This document shows positions 1 to 7,811 of a DNA stretch of 55,378 bases, piece by piece. The number at the start of each line of letters is the position of its first letter. The first letter of the stretch is position 1. The notes under the pieces are model-generated. The model ran no database searches. It worked only from the letters and a program-made list of their open reading frames with translations, and was not told the DNA's origin. The DNA is from Nocardia arizonensis (GTDB taxonomy: Bacteria > Actinomycetota > Actinomycetes > Mycobacteriales > Mycobacteriaceae): positions 1 through 55,378 of the forward strand of contig NZ_LGYZ01000061.1 in the NCBI RefSeq assembly GCF_001310275.1. The letters are read 5' to 3'. The translations under genes were made by a program, and so were the position numbers.

Positions 1-106
1 CCCGAGCGGTCGAGACGATGCGACGAAGGAGCAAGTATCGACCGCTCGGACGCGAGACATAAGGGGCCGCGAACCCGCGGCGCCGAAGGCGCCGCCATAG
101 ACACAG
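1..106. repeat. Structured dispersed repeat, copy in front of pimB'
   Basis: This copy runs up to 13 bases before the pimB' start codon. It contains an inverted pair, CCGAGCGGTCGA (2-13) and TCGACCGCTCGG (39-50), and a short hairpin GGCGCC-GAA-GGCGCC near 80-94. The same ordered elements recur at 13510-13799 in front of asnB. The left end may extend beyond the window. Confidence 0.8.
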
Positions 107-119
107 TAGGTTTGAGTAC

Positions 120-1247
120 ATGGCCCGAACTCTGCTGGTTACCAATGATTTCCCGCCGCGGCCGGGCGGTATCCAGTCCTATCTGCAAACGTTGGCGGGG
201 CAACTCCCCCCCGATGATCTGGTCGTCTACGCCCCCCGCTGGCGCGGCGACAGCCATCTCGAGTTCGACGCCGAGCAGAAGTACCAGGTGGTTCGCCATC
301 CCACGACCTTGATGCTGCCGACCCCGTTGGTGTTGCGGCGGGCGGCGCGGTTGCTCCGCGACGAACACTGCGACACCGTGTGGTTCGGCGCGGCCGCGCC
401 GTTGGCGCTGATGTCGCCCGTGCTGCGCCGCGCGGGCGCGCAACGAATCCTGGCGAGCACTCACGGCCACGAGGTCGGCTGGTCCATGCTGCCCGGGGCG
501 CGTCAGGCGCTGCGCACGATCGGTGACAACACCGATGTCGTGACCTACGTCAGCAAGTACACCCGGGCCAGGTTCGCGTCCGCGTTCGGTCCGTCCGCGG
601 CGTTGGAGTACCTGCCACCGGGGGTCGACACCGAGGTCTTCCGCCCGGATCCGGCGGCGCGCGCGGAGTTGCGCGCCCGCTACGGCCTCGGGCAGCGGCC
701 GACGGTCTTGTGCCTGTCGCGTCTGGTGCCGAGGAAGGGCCAGGACGCCCTGATCGTCGCGATGCGCGAGATCCGCTCCCGGGTGGACGGCGCGGTGCTG
801 GTGATCGCGGGCAGCGGCCCCTACGAGGAGCGTCTGCGCGCCCTGGCGGCGGCTACCGGTGTGGCCGACGACGTGGTGTTCACCGGCCGGGTCGCGTCGG
901 CGGAGTTGGCCGCGCATCACACGATCGCCGATGTGTTCGCCATGCCGTCGCGTACTCGGGGCGCGGGTCTGGACGTGGAGGGTCTCGGCATCGTGTACCT
1001 GGAGGCGTCGGCGTCGGGTGTTCCGGTGATCGCGGGCAAGTCGGGGGGCGCACCGGAGACGGTGATCGAGGGTGAGACGGGCCGGGTGGTGGACGGTCGT
1101 GACACGGCGGCGATCGCGGCGGCGGTGGTGGATGTGTTGTCGGACGCGGACGCGGCGGCGCGCATGGGCGCGGCGGGTCGCGCGTGGGTGGAGCAGCGGT
1201 GGCGCTGGGACACCTTGGGCGCGCGGTTGCGGCATCTGTTGCGCTGA
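120..1247 (+). CDS. pimB: GDP-mannose-dependent mannosyltransferase PimB'
   Basis: GT-B fold, GT4-family glycosyltransferase of 375 residues. PimB' adds the second mannose from GDP-mannose to phosphatidylinositol monomannoside on the cytoplasmic face of the membrane, leading to PIM2, LM and LAM. Visible: the N-terminal glycine-rich acceptor loop (PPRPGGIQ, near residue 18), donor-site Arg205/Lys206 in VPRKGQ, the GSGPYE strand near 231, and the EX7E motif Glu287-Glu295 (EGLGIVYLE) that binds the nucleotide sugar. The ATG sits just after a structured repeat, and the Shine-Dalgarno is weak. The downstream SRPBCC, ArsA-like and acyltransferase genes match the mycobacterial pimB' neighbourhood, which separates PimB' from other GT4 enzymes. 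Confidence 0.92.
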   Translation: MARTLLVTNDFPPRPGGIQSYLQTLAGQLPPDDLVVYAPRWRGDSHLEFDAEQKYQVVRHPTTLMLPTPLVLRRAARLLRDEHCDTVWFGAAAPLALMSPVLRRAGAQRILASTHGHEVGWSMLPGARQALRTIGDNTDVVTYVSKYTRARFASAFGPSAALEYLPPGVDTEVFRPDPAARAELRARYGLGQRPTVLCLSRLVPRKGQDALIVAMREIRSRVDGAVLVIAGSGPYEERLRALAAATGVADDVVFTGRVASAELAAHHTIADVFAMPSRTRGAGLDVEGLGIVYLEASASGVPVIAGKSGGAPETVIEGETGRVVDGRDTAAIAAAVVDVLSDADAAARMGAAGRAWVEQRWRWDTLGARLRHLLR

Positions 1248-1291
1248 TGGCGGGCGGTGCGCGGGTGGGCGCATCTATTACGCTCACCGAT

Positions 1292-1675
1292 GTGAGCAGC
1301 ATTCAGGTCGCGGATGAGACTTTCGTCGCCGCCGACGGCGCCGCGGTCGCCGCAGTGCTCGGCGGTCCGAACAATTGGCGCGCGTGGTGGCCGGATCTCA
1401 CCCTCGAGGTTCGGGAGGATCGCGGCGACAAGGGCATTCGCTGGTCGGTGAGCGGCGCGTTGTCCGGCACCATGGAGGTGTGGTTGCAGCCGTGCCTGGA
1501 TGGGGTGATCCTGCACTATTTCCTGCATGCCGAACCCCAGGGCGCGCAGCGGATGTCGCCGCGTGGGCTGCTCGCCGCGAATCGGGTGCGCCGGGTGGCG
1601 GGCAGGGAGATGTCGTTCGGGATCAAGGCGCGGCTGGAGGCCGGTCGCCCCGCGGGCGTGACGCCCGCGGCCTGA
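1292..1675 (+). CDS. SRPBCC-like small protein
   Basis: Protein of 127 residues from a GTG start (MSSIQVADE). The pattern of an N-terminal strand, a WRAWWPDL segment, and alternating strands ending in a long amphipathic C-terminal helix (MSFGIKARLEAGRP) suggests the SRPBCC/polyketide cyclase helix-grip fold that binds hydrophobic ligands. It lies 44 bases after pimB' and before a clearer SRPBCC gene, the position of Rv2186c in M. tuberculosis. An ATG at 1247 would add 15 residues; the GTG is preferred because homology-like sequence begins there. Substrate unknown. Confidence 0.7.
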   Translation: MSSIQVADETFVAADGAAVAAVLGGPNNWRAWWPDLTLEVREDRGDKGIRWSVSGALSGTMEVWLQPCLDGVILHYFLHAEPQGAQRMSPRGLLAANRVRRVAGREMSFGIKARLEAGRPAGVTPAA

Positions 1676-1763
1676 TCTCGCGCACCCGCCGCATTCCGCC
1701 GACCGTCCACGGCATACCGTCGACGTGTCGAGCATCGTCGCTGGAAAGGAACCGTTGACCATC

Positions 1764-2201
1764 ATGGCCGACCGGACTCAGAGGTCGATCCTCATCGAGG
1801 CACCCTCGCGGCGGGTGATGGCCGTCATCGCCGATCTGGAGTCGTACCCGGAGTGGGTGTCGGCGGCGAAGTCGGTGGAGGTGTTGGAGACCGGTGTGGG
1901 TGGCCGGGCCAGGACGGCCCGTTTCGTGCTCGACGCCGGTGTCGTCAAGGACACCTACGTGCTGTCCTACAGTTGGCGCGCCGACTGTAAGGCCGTCAGC
2001 TGGCATCTGGTGAGCGGTGAGCTCCAGAAGGCCCAGGACGGCACCTACGAGCTACTGGATCGGCCCGACGGCACCACCCAGGTCGTCTACGAGCTCACGG
2101 TGGACCTCAACATCCCGATGATCGGCATGTTCAAACGCAAGGCCGAGAAGGTCATCACCGATACCGCGCTGAAGGAACTGAAGAAACGGGTCGAAGGCTG
2201 A
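1764..2201 (+). CDS. SRPBCC family protein (TB16.3/Rv2185c-like)
   Basis: Protein of 145 residues with the START/polyketide-cyclase helix-grip fold: an N-terminal strand (RSILIEAP), AVIADLESYPEWV near residues 18-30, central strands, and a C-terminal helix ending KKRVEG. It closely resembles TB16.3 (Rv2185c) as I remember that sequence. A role in lipid or polyketide binding is inferred from the fold only. The ATG at 1764 follows a GGAAAGGA Shine-Dalgarno at 1743-1750; a start at 1725 would add 13 unsupported residues. Its TGA overlaps the apparent start of the next gene, suggesting translational coupling. Confidence 0.85.
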   Translation: MADRTQRSILIEAPSRRVMAVIADLESYPEWVSAAKSVEVLETGVGGRARTARFVLDAGVVKDTYVLSYSWRADCKAVSWHLVSGELQKAQDGTYELLDRPDGTTQVVYELTVDLNIPMIGMFKRKAEKVITDTALKELKKRVEG

Positions 2202-3454
2202 CCGGGCGACGGACCCATCTGGAACTGTTCGTCGGCAAAGGTGGGGTCGGCAAGACGACATTGGCGTGCGCCGCGGCGATGTCGCATCGGCGCGCGCGGC
2301 GCCGGGTGCTGATCGCGTCGCTGGATCAGGCGCATTCGCTCGGCGACGCGCTCGGTTTCCGTTTCCCGCACGACGCGGGCACCGTGCCCGGGATCGCCCG
2401 CGTGCTGCCCGGACTCGATGTGATCGAGTTGGATTCCCTTGCGCTGCTGGAGGATCGGTTCCGCGAGGTGGTCCGCATGCTCGACGCGGAATCGGGTCAC
2501 GAGCACGGCGTCGATATCGCCGCGCTCGATCCCGCGGAGCTGACGGGTCTGCCGGGTGTGCAGGAACTGCTCATGCTGGTGGAGGTGGCCCAGCTCGCCG
2601 AGGAGGACGAATGGGACGTCATCGTCCTCGACTGCCCGCCCACGGCCGATATGCTGCGCATTCTCACCGCGCCGGACACCATGCTCGGTTATCTGGAGCG
2701 GGTGTGGCCGCCGCACGCGCGGGCAATGAGCGCACTCGGTACGGATCTGCGGCGCGCGGTGTTGGCGACGACGGTTGACCGGATCGTGGCGGCGGTGAGC
2801 GGGGTGCGCGATCTGCTGGCCGACCATCGCCGCACCGGGGCCAGGCTGGTCACGGTGGCCGAGCGGGTCGCGGTGGCGGAGGCAGACCGGGTGCGTTCGG
2901 CGGCGGCGCTGCTGGGTCTGCGGCTGGACGAGGTGATCGTCAACAAGGTGTTGCCGCCGGTGCCGCCGCCGTCGGGGCCTTCCGAGCATCCGGCGGTGCA
3001 CTGGTATCTGAGCCGTCGCGCCGAACAGGTGGAGGTGGTCGAGGAATTGCGCGCGCGGGCGCACGGGGTGGCGGTCGTCCTCATCCCGCACACCGGTACG
3101 GAACCGGTCGGTGTCGAACCACTGTCGGCCCTGTCCCGCGCGGTGGACGCGCCTTCTATGCTGGGCGACAATCCGGCTGAGGTTCGCGCGAGTTCCGGTG
3201 AACCGGTGGTTCGATTGGAATCGGGCACCGGTCTGCATTCGGTGTACACGATGCGCATGCCCTTGCCCGTCGTCGATTCGGCGACGCTGCGACTGGGACG
3301 AGTGGAGGACGATTTGATCGTGGGAGCGGACGGGGTGCGGCGCCGGGTGCGTCTGGCTCCGGTATTGCAGCGGTGCACGGTCGAGGCCGCCGAGCTCGAC
3401 GGCGACTGTCTGGTCGTGCGTTTCCGCCCTGATCCGCAGATGTGGCCTCGATGA
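2198..3454 (+). CDS. ArsA/Get3-like anion-transporting ATPase (Rv2184c-like)
   Basis: P-loop ATPase of about 418 residues in the SIMIBI class. Visible: a deviant Walker A FVGKGGVGKTT encoded at 2228-2260, DCPPTADMLR (Walker B/switch II) near residue 145, and NKVLPPVPPP in the nucleotide-base region. The first ATG/GTG/TTG in frame is a TTG at 2261, which would cut off the Walker A motif, and no such codon exists upstream before the frame runs back into the preceding gene. A CTG at 2198 overlapping the upstream TGA (CTGA) is the simplest start. Its position between TB16.3 and a small Cys protein matches Rv2184c. Client unknown; classical arsenite transport is not implied. Confidence 0.82.
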   Translation: MTGRRTHLELFVGKGGVGKTTLACAAAMSHRRARRRVLIASLDQAHSLGDALGFRFPHDAGTVPGIARVLPGLDVIELDSLALLEDRFREVVRMLDAESGHEHGVDIAALDPAELTGLPGVQELLMLVEVAQLAEEDEWDVIVLDCPPTADMLRILTAPDTMLGYLERVWPPHARAMSALGTDLRRAVLATTVDRIVAAVSGVRDLLADHRRTGARLVTVAERVAVAEADRVRSAAALLGLRLDEVIVNKVLPPVPPPSGPSEHPAVHWYLSRRAEQVEVVEELRARAHGVAVVLIPHTGTEPVGVEPLSALSRAVDAPSMLGDNPAEVRASSGEPVVRLESGTGLHSVYTMRMPLPVVDSATLRLGRVEDDLIVGADGVRRRVRLAPVLQRCTVEAAELDGDCLVVRFRPDPQMWPR

Positions 3455-3855
3455 CGGGCCCGCGCGCGGGCGGCGACCCCAACGGCTTGGCCGAATTCGC
3501 CGAGGAGTTGAAGCTGCTGGCCGAGACCGTGTTGGAGCGGGTCGAGCCGGTGCTGCGCCATGCCGCGGAGGGCGGTACGGAGTGGTCGAGTTGCAGCTGG
3601 TGTCCGGTGTGCGCGGCGGCGGCGCTGGTGCGCGGGGAGCATCACGAGGTGATGGCGGCCATCGCCGATCACGGCACCGCGATCGTCACGGTGTTGCGCG
3701 AGGCGCTCGCGGGTGTGCCCGTCGAACCGGTCCTACCCGATGACGATGCCGAATCCGGTGAGGCACAACGACATTCGCGCCGACCGCGCGCCGCCGCGGC
3801 GGGGGGTCGTCCTCGTGCGGCATATGTCGGCATTCCGGTGACGATCAAGGGATGA
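3451..3855 (+). CDS. Conserved hypothetical protein with Cys cluster (Rv2183c-like)
   Basis: Protein of 134 residues overlapping both neighbours by ATGA. The middle carries SSCSWCPVCAAA (about residues 46-57), a CxxCxxC arrangement that could bind metal. It is preceded by a helix beginning GLAEFAEELKLLAETV and followed by a long helix rich in Glu and Ala. The C-terminal 40 residues are basic and low-complexity. Overlap with the ArsA-like ATPase suggests the two proteins work together, and gene order matches Rv2184c-Rv2183c. No biochemical role can be assigned. Confidence 0.8.
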   Translation: MTGPRAGGDPNGLAEFAEELKLLAETVLERVEPVLRHAAEGGTEWSSCSWCPVCAAAALVRGEHHEVMAAIADHGTAIVTVLREALAGVPVEPVLPDDDAESGEAQRHSRRPRAAAAGGRPRAAYVGIPVTIKG

Positions 3856-4853
3856 CCGACCGGATACCAGCCTCCCGCCCGCTGACCGTCGGTATCGATG
3901 TCGGCGGCACCAATATCCGCGCCTCGGTGGTGGACGGCGACGGCGACGTGCTCGACACCGTGCAGGCCCCGACCCCGCATTCGGCGCGCGCGCTCGAGGA
4001 CGCGCTGGAACGGGCGGTGCGCGAACTGCTGCCGCGCCACCGGATCGGCGCGGTCGGACTCGCGGTGGCCGGATTCATCAACGCCGACCGTTCGACCGTG
4101 CGTTTCGCCCCGCATCTGCCCTGGCAGGACACCCCGGTCGCGGCGCGCCTGACCCGACGCCTCGAACTGCCGGTCATTCTCGAACACGACGCCAACGCCG
4201 CGGCCTGGGCGGAGTACCGGTTCGGGGCGGCGGCGGGTGGCCACAATGTGGTGCTGGTCGCGATCGGCACCGGCATCGGCGCGGCGCTGCTCATCGACGG
4301 CAGGCTCTATCGCGGAAGTCACGGCGTCGCACCCGAACTGGGCCACCTCCAGGTGGTGCCGCAGGGCCGGTCGTGTCCGTGCGGCAAACGCGGCTGCTGG
4401 GAACGCTATTGCAGCGGTACCGCACTGGCCGAGACCGCGATCGAACTGCTCGCCACCGATCCCGCGCCCTCGACCGTACTGGCTCGGGAGGTGGCGCGCG
4501 ATCCGGGTTCGCTCACCGGTCGTCGGGTGGCGGGAGCGGCGCAGGACGGCGATCCCGTGGCGATGCGCGCGATGACGGATTTCGCCCGCTGGCTCGGCCT
4601 CGGACTGGCCTTCGTCAGCGACATCTTCGATCCCGATCTGGTGGTGATCGCGGGCGGGGTGAGCAGTTCGGCGCCGCTGTTCCTCGATGAGGCGCGCGAG
4701 GAGTACGCCCGCGCGGTCACCGGCGCGGGCCACCGTCCGCTGGCGCGCATTCGCACCACCCAACTCGGTGAGGCGGCGGGCATGATCGGTGCGGCCGAAC
4801 TCGCGCGCGCGGTACTCGCGGAACCGGATCGGGTGGCGCGCACCGCCCATTGA
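3852..4853 (+). CDS. ROK family sugar kinase (glucokinase-like)
   Basis: Protein of 333 residues with the actin-like ATPase fold. Visible: phosphate-1 loop GIDVGGTN (residues 15-22), phosphate-2 motif AIGTGIGAAL, catalytic EHDANAAAW, GVAPELGHL, and the ROK zinc motif CPCGKRGCWERYC near residues 174-187. Glucokinase (ATP- or polyphosphate-dependent) is the likely activity; sugar and phosphate donor cannot be fixed from sequence. ATGA overlap with the preceding gene places it in the pimB' operon, where it might supply hexose phosphate for mannose donors (inference). Confidence 0.88.
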   Translation: MTDRIPASRPLTVGIDVGGTNIRASVVDGDGDVLDTVQAPTPHSARALEDALERAVRELLPRHRIGAVGLAVAGFINADRSTVRFAPHLPWQDTPVAARLTRRLELPVILEHDANAAAWAEYRFGAAAGGHNVVLVAIGTGIGAALLIDGRLYRGSHGVAPELGHLQVVPQGRSCPCGKRGCWERYCSGTALAETAIELLATDPAPSTVLAREVARDPGSLTGRRVAGAAQDGDPVAMRAMTDFARWLGLGLAFVSDIFDPDLVVIAGGVSSSAPLFLDEAREEYARAVTGAGHRPLARIRTTQLGEAAGMIGAAELARAVLAEPDRVARTAH

Positions 4854-4975
4854 CATGTGCGGACAGAAAAAATACGGAAACGGACATATGTTCGAAACAC
4901 GGTGTCCGTCAAGTGCCCTGACACGTATCCCGGACGTTACGGCTCGCCGCATTGTGGCGAGATACCCCGCTGGGA

Positions 4976-5005
4976 TTGGATGTGATCTCCGACCAGCGGT
5001 AAAGT
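4976..5005 (+). promoter_or_regulatory. Possible sigma-A-type promoter for plsC
   Basis: TTGGAT (4976-4981) and TAAAGT (5000-5005) are separated by 18 bases, 53 bases before the acyltransferase start. This lies in the only sizeable gap (about 200 bp) in the pimB'-plsC cluster, so a separate promoter is reasonable. Matches are only moderate. Confidence 0.35.
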
Positions 5006-5057
5006 CGGCAACAACGCAGGTTGCCCACTTCTATCCCGGTCCCGGGGGAAGGACGTC

Positions 5058-5783
5058 ATGTTCTACTGGCTACTGAAATACGTGCTGCTGGGACCGTTGA
5101 TGCATCTCTACAACCGGCCGACGGTCGAAGGCGTGGAGAATATCCCCGCCGACGGACCCGCCATCATGGCGGGTAATCACCTTTCCTTCGCCGACTGGCT
5201 CTTCGCCCCGCTGCTGAGCCCGCGCCGGATCAACTACCTGGCCAAGGCGGAGTACTTCAACACCCCGGGTCTCAAGGGCCGTTTCCAGAAGTGGTTCTTC
5301 ACCACCACCGGCCAGTACCCGATCGACCGCACGGGCGCCGACGCCGCCGAGGACGCGCTCAACGCCGCGCGCCGCCTGCTCGACCAGGGCAGGCTGGTCG
5401 GTCTCTACCCGGAGGGCACCCGCTCCCCCGACGGCCGCCTCTACAAGGGCAAGACAGGCATGGCCCGCCTCGCCCTCGAGACCGGCGTCCCGGTCATTCC
5501 GGTCGCCGTCATCGGCACCGACGAGGTCTCCCCGCCCGGACCGTTCCGCTGGCGCCGTCGCAAGGTCATCGTGAAGTTCGGCGCCCCCATCGATTTCTCC
5601 CGCTACGACGGCATGGGCGGCAACCGCTTCGTCGAGCGATCGGTCACCGACGAGGTCATGTACGAGCTCATGCAGCTCGGCGGCCAGGAATACGTCGACG
5701 TCTACGCCCACAGCCTGAAGAAGGGCGTGCCATCGGGCAGCGCCCCCGAGGCAACCCGCATCCCCGAATCCGCCGCGGGCTAG
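5058..5783 (+). CDS. plsC: 1-acyl-sn-glycerol-3-phosphate acyltransferase (PlsC family)
   Basis: Membrane-associated acyltransferase of 241 residues that would acylate lysophosphatidic acid in phospholipid synthesis. Visible: catalytic HX4D in NHLSFADW (residues 40-47), the substrate motif near FPIDR-like YPIDR (about 90), and YPEGTRSPDG (about 117). An N-terminal hydrophobic stretch (MFYWLLKYVLLGPLMHL) anchors it at the membrane. It corresponds to Rv2182c. GGGGGAAGGA immediately before the ATG is a good ribosome binding site. The acyl-CoA preference and possible roles on PIMs are not visible. Confidence 0.9.
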   Translation: MFYWLLKYVLLGPLMHLYNRPTVEGVENIPADGPAIMAGNHLSFADWLFAPLLSPRRINYLAKAEYFNTPGLKGRFQKWFFTTTGQYPIDRTGADAAEDALNAARRLLDQGRLVGLYPEGTRSPDGRLYKGKTGMARLALETGVPVIPVAVIGTDEVSPPGPFRWRRRKVIVKFGAPIDFSRYDGMGGNRFVERSVTDEVMYELMQLGGQEYVDVYAHSLKKGVPSGSAPEATRIPESAAG

Positions 5784-5805
5784 TCCCGCCCGGATCTCCG
5801 CGAGG

Positions 5806-5836
5806 GTCCCGCATCCGAACAGGGTGCGGGACTTTT
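5806..5836 (+). terminator. Rho-independent terminator after plsC
   Basis: An eight-base perfect stem, GTCCCGCA (5806-5813) and TGCGGGAC (5825-5832), is followed at once by TTTT. It lies 23 bases after the plsC stop. Confidence 0.8.
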
Positions 5837-5919
5837 CGTTTGCCGGACACCGATGAGCTCGGTCACAGGCCAAGCAAACGACAAGACACTTTTATGGTGC
5901 GGCAGCGAGACTTCCGAAC

Positions 5920-6690
5920 ATGTTCAGGAAATTGTTGGTTGCCGCGGGAGTCGGCGGCGCCGAGGTCGAAACGGAGCTGTTCACCCCGGGCGTGCAGCCG
6001 GGCGGCATCGTCGAGGGTGTGATCCGGCTGCGGGGCGGCACTGTGGCGCAGGAGATCTCGCGTATCGCGGTGGAGTTCGTGACCCGCGTCGAGCGGGAGT
6101 ACGACGATCACGAGGAGGTGCGTGACATGGGCTTCGGGTGGACCGACGTGCACGGCCCGCTGCATCTGCCCGCGGGCGCGCCGATGGAGTTCCGCTTCGC
6201 CGCGCGTGCGCCGATGGAGACGCCCATTACCTTCTACAACGGCAGACATCTGCCGGGCACGACGGTCGCCGTGCGCACTGTGGTCGAGATTCAGGGGGCC
6301 GTGGACGCCGCCGACACCGACCCCATCGGCGTCGGCGCGCTGCCCGCCCAGCACGTGCTGCTGGAAGCGCTGGAGCGTCTGGGATTCCCGCTGCACAGCG
6401 CCGATGTCGAGGCGGGCCACATCTCCGGCAGCCCGCAGCGGCTGCCGTTCTATCAGGAGATCGAATTCGGCCGCTCGCACCACTACCCGCAGTTGAATCA
6501 GCTCGAGGTCACCTTCGTCGCCACCGAGCACGGGATGAGCGTGGTGCTCGAGGGCGACAAGCGCGGGACCTGGTTCTCCGAGGGCAGCGATGTCTTCGAG
6601 TCACTGTGGGTCGACTTCGCCGAACTCGGCCACCGGGACTGGACCGCGGAGTTGCATAACCGATTGGTCGGTATGTCATCGCGCCACTGA
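5920..6690 (+). CDS. Spo0M-like sporulation-control family protein
   Basis: Protein of 256 residues with the arrestin-like beta-sandwich fold of the Spo0M family. Recognised by the start MFRKLLVAAGVGGAEVETEL, PGGIVEGVIRLRGG, FYNGRHLPGTTVAV, and the C-terminal FSEGSDVFESLWVDF. In Bacillus Spo0M affects sporulation; in non-sporulating actinobacteria the role is unknown and may concern the cytoskeleton or stress. It stands alone after a terminator and probably has its own promoter. Confidence 0.85.
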   Translation: MFRKLLVAAGVGGAEVETELFTPGVQPGGIVEGVIRLRGGTVAQEISRIAVEFVTRVEREYDDHEEVRDMGFGWTDVHGPLHLPAGAPMEFRFAARAPMETPITFYNGRHLPGTTVAVRTVVEIQGAVDAADTDPIGVGALPAQHVLLEALERLGFPLHSADVEAGHISGSPQRLPFYQEIEFGRSHHYPQLNQLEVTFVATEHGMSVVLEGDKRGTWFSEGSDVFESLWVDFAELGHRDWTAELHNRLVGMSSRH

Positions 6691-6836
6691 ACGATCCCGA
6701 TTGATCCGACCGTAATCCAACCGTGACCCGGACCCTCGGTGCACAATCACTGAGAAGCCATTTCCGGGTCCTGACTTCGCGGGCGTCGGCGCGCGCGTGG
6801 CGCCCGATGTCCCGCGTTACGAGCGAGGGGGCCGTC

Positions 6837-7712
6837 GTGTCCGAAGCATCGCCCGATCCACTCATGTCGCTGGCGGTCGCGGCCGCGCACCAGCTGGGAT
6901 ACACCTGCCGGGTCGCGGCCGACGACGACGTGGTCCTGTCCGGCCCGAGCGGACAGATCCTCGTCGAACTCGCGAATCTGCGCAGAATGGCCGCGGGCGA
7001 GCCGCGCGAGCAGTGGCCCGCCCTGGTCGCGGACTATCTCAGCACCGGCCTGGTGGAACTCGACGTCGACCCCGACGCCCTCGACACCGATGATTTCACC
7101 ATGATGCGCACCCTCATCCGCACGCGGCTGTATTCGGCCGACGCGGGCGGACCCGACGTGGTGCGTCGCGAGATCGCGCCCGGACTCGTGCAGCGGGTGC
7201 TCATCGACCGCGTGCACACGATGGCGCCCGTCACCCGCGCGATGGCGAGCCGGTGGCCGCTCGGCACGGCGGAGCTGTTCGCGCTGGCCGAGGCCAACAC
7301 CCGCGGCGACGGGGCACTCGACGTGGTCACCCACGGCTTCGAGAGTCCGCACGCCGAGCGGGTCGACATCACCATGCTGTGCGGCCTGTCGGACTACATC
7401 ACCGCGCACGCCAGGTGGCTCGGCGAGGACTATCCGGTGGCCGGCACGGCGGGCACGGTCTTCGTCGTGCCCTCCCAGCGCCACATCTACGCCTATCCGG
7501 TCACCGATGCCCGAGTAGTTCGCGCCACCACGCTGCTGGCCCAACTGGCTGCCCTGGAATACACGCAGCGCCCGTGGCCGGTGAGCCAGGACGTCTACTG
7601 GTGGCGCGACGGCGCCATCGAGCGGGCCGCCGCCATCGGTTACGACGCCGATCAACTGTGCATCCATCCGACCGCGGAATTCCTCGCGGCACTCGACGGA
7701 TTGCGGTCCTGA
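6837..7712 (+). CDS. Conserved hypothetical protein
   Basis: Soluble acidic protein of 291 residues from a GTG (MSEASPDPL) preceded by GCGAGGGGG. I do not recognise a family. The sequence alternates helices and strands, including a WPALVADYL segment, VDPDALDTDDFTMMRTLIRTRL, and a beta-rich middle (GTVFVVPSQRHIYAYPV). No signal peptide, membrane segment or catalytic motif is visible. It is followed by an ABC1-type kinase gene, but the 99-base gap gives no strong case for an operon. Confidence 0.7.
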   Translation: MSEASPDPLMSLAVAAAHQLGYTCRVAADDDVVLSGPSGQILVELANLRRMAAGEPREQWPALVADYLSTGLVELDVDPDALDTDDFTMMRTLIRTRLYSADAGGPDVVRREIAPGLVQRVLIDRVHTMAPVTRAMASRWPLGTAELFALAEANTRGDGALDVVTHGFESPHAERVDITMLCGLSDYITAHARWLGEDYPVAGTAGTVFVVPSQRHIYAYPVTDARVVRATTLLAQLAALEYTQRPWPVSQDVYWWRDGAIERAAAIGYDADQLCIHPTAEFLAALDGLRS

Positions 7713-7811
7713 CCGGGGAGGGTACGGGGCGACGACATTGATAGCGTGGGGCGGGCACGGACGCCGAGCCGCCGACGAGGCCGCGTCGAGTCGGCGCGAG
7801 GTGAGGTGAGT

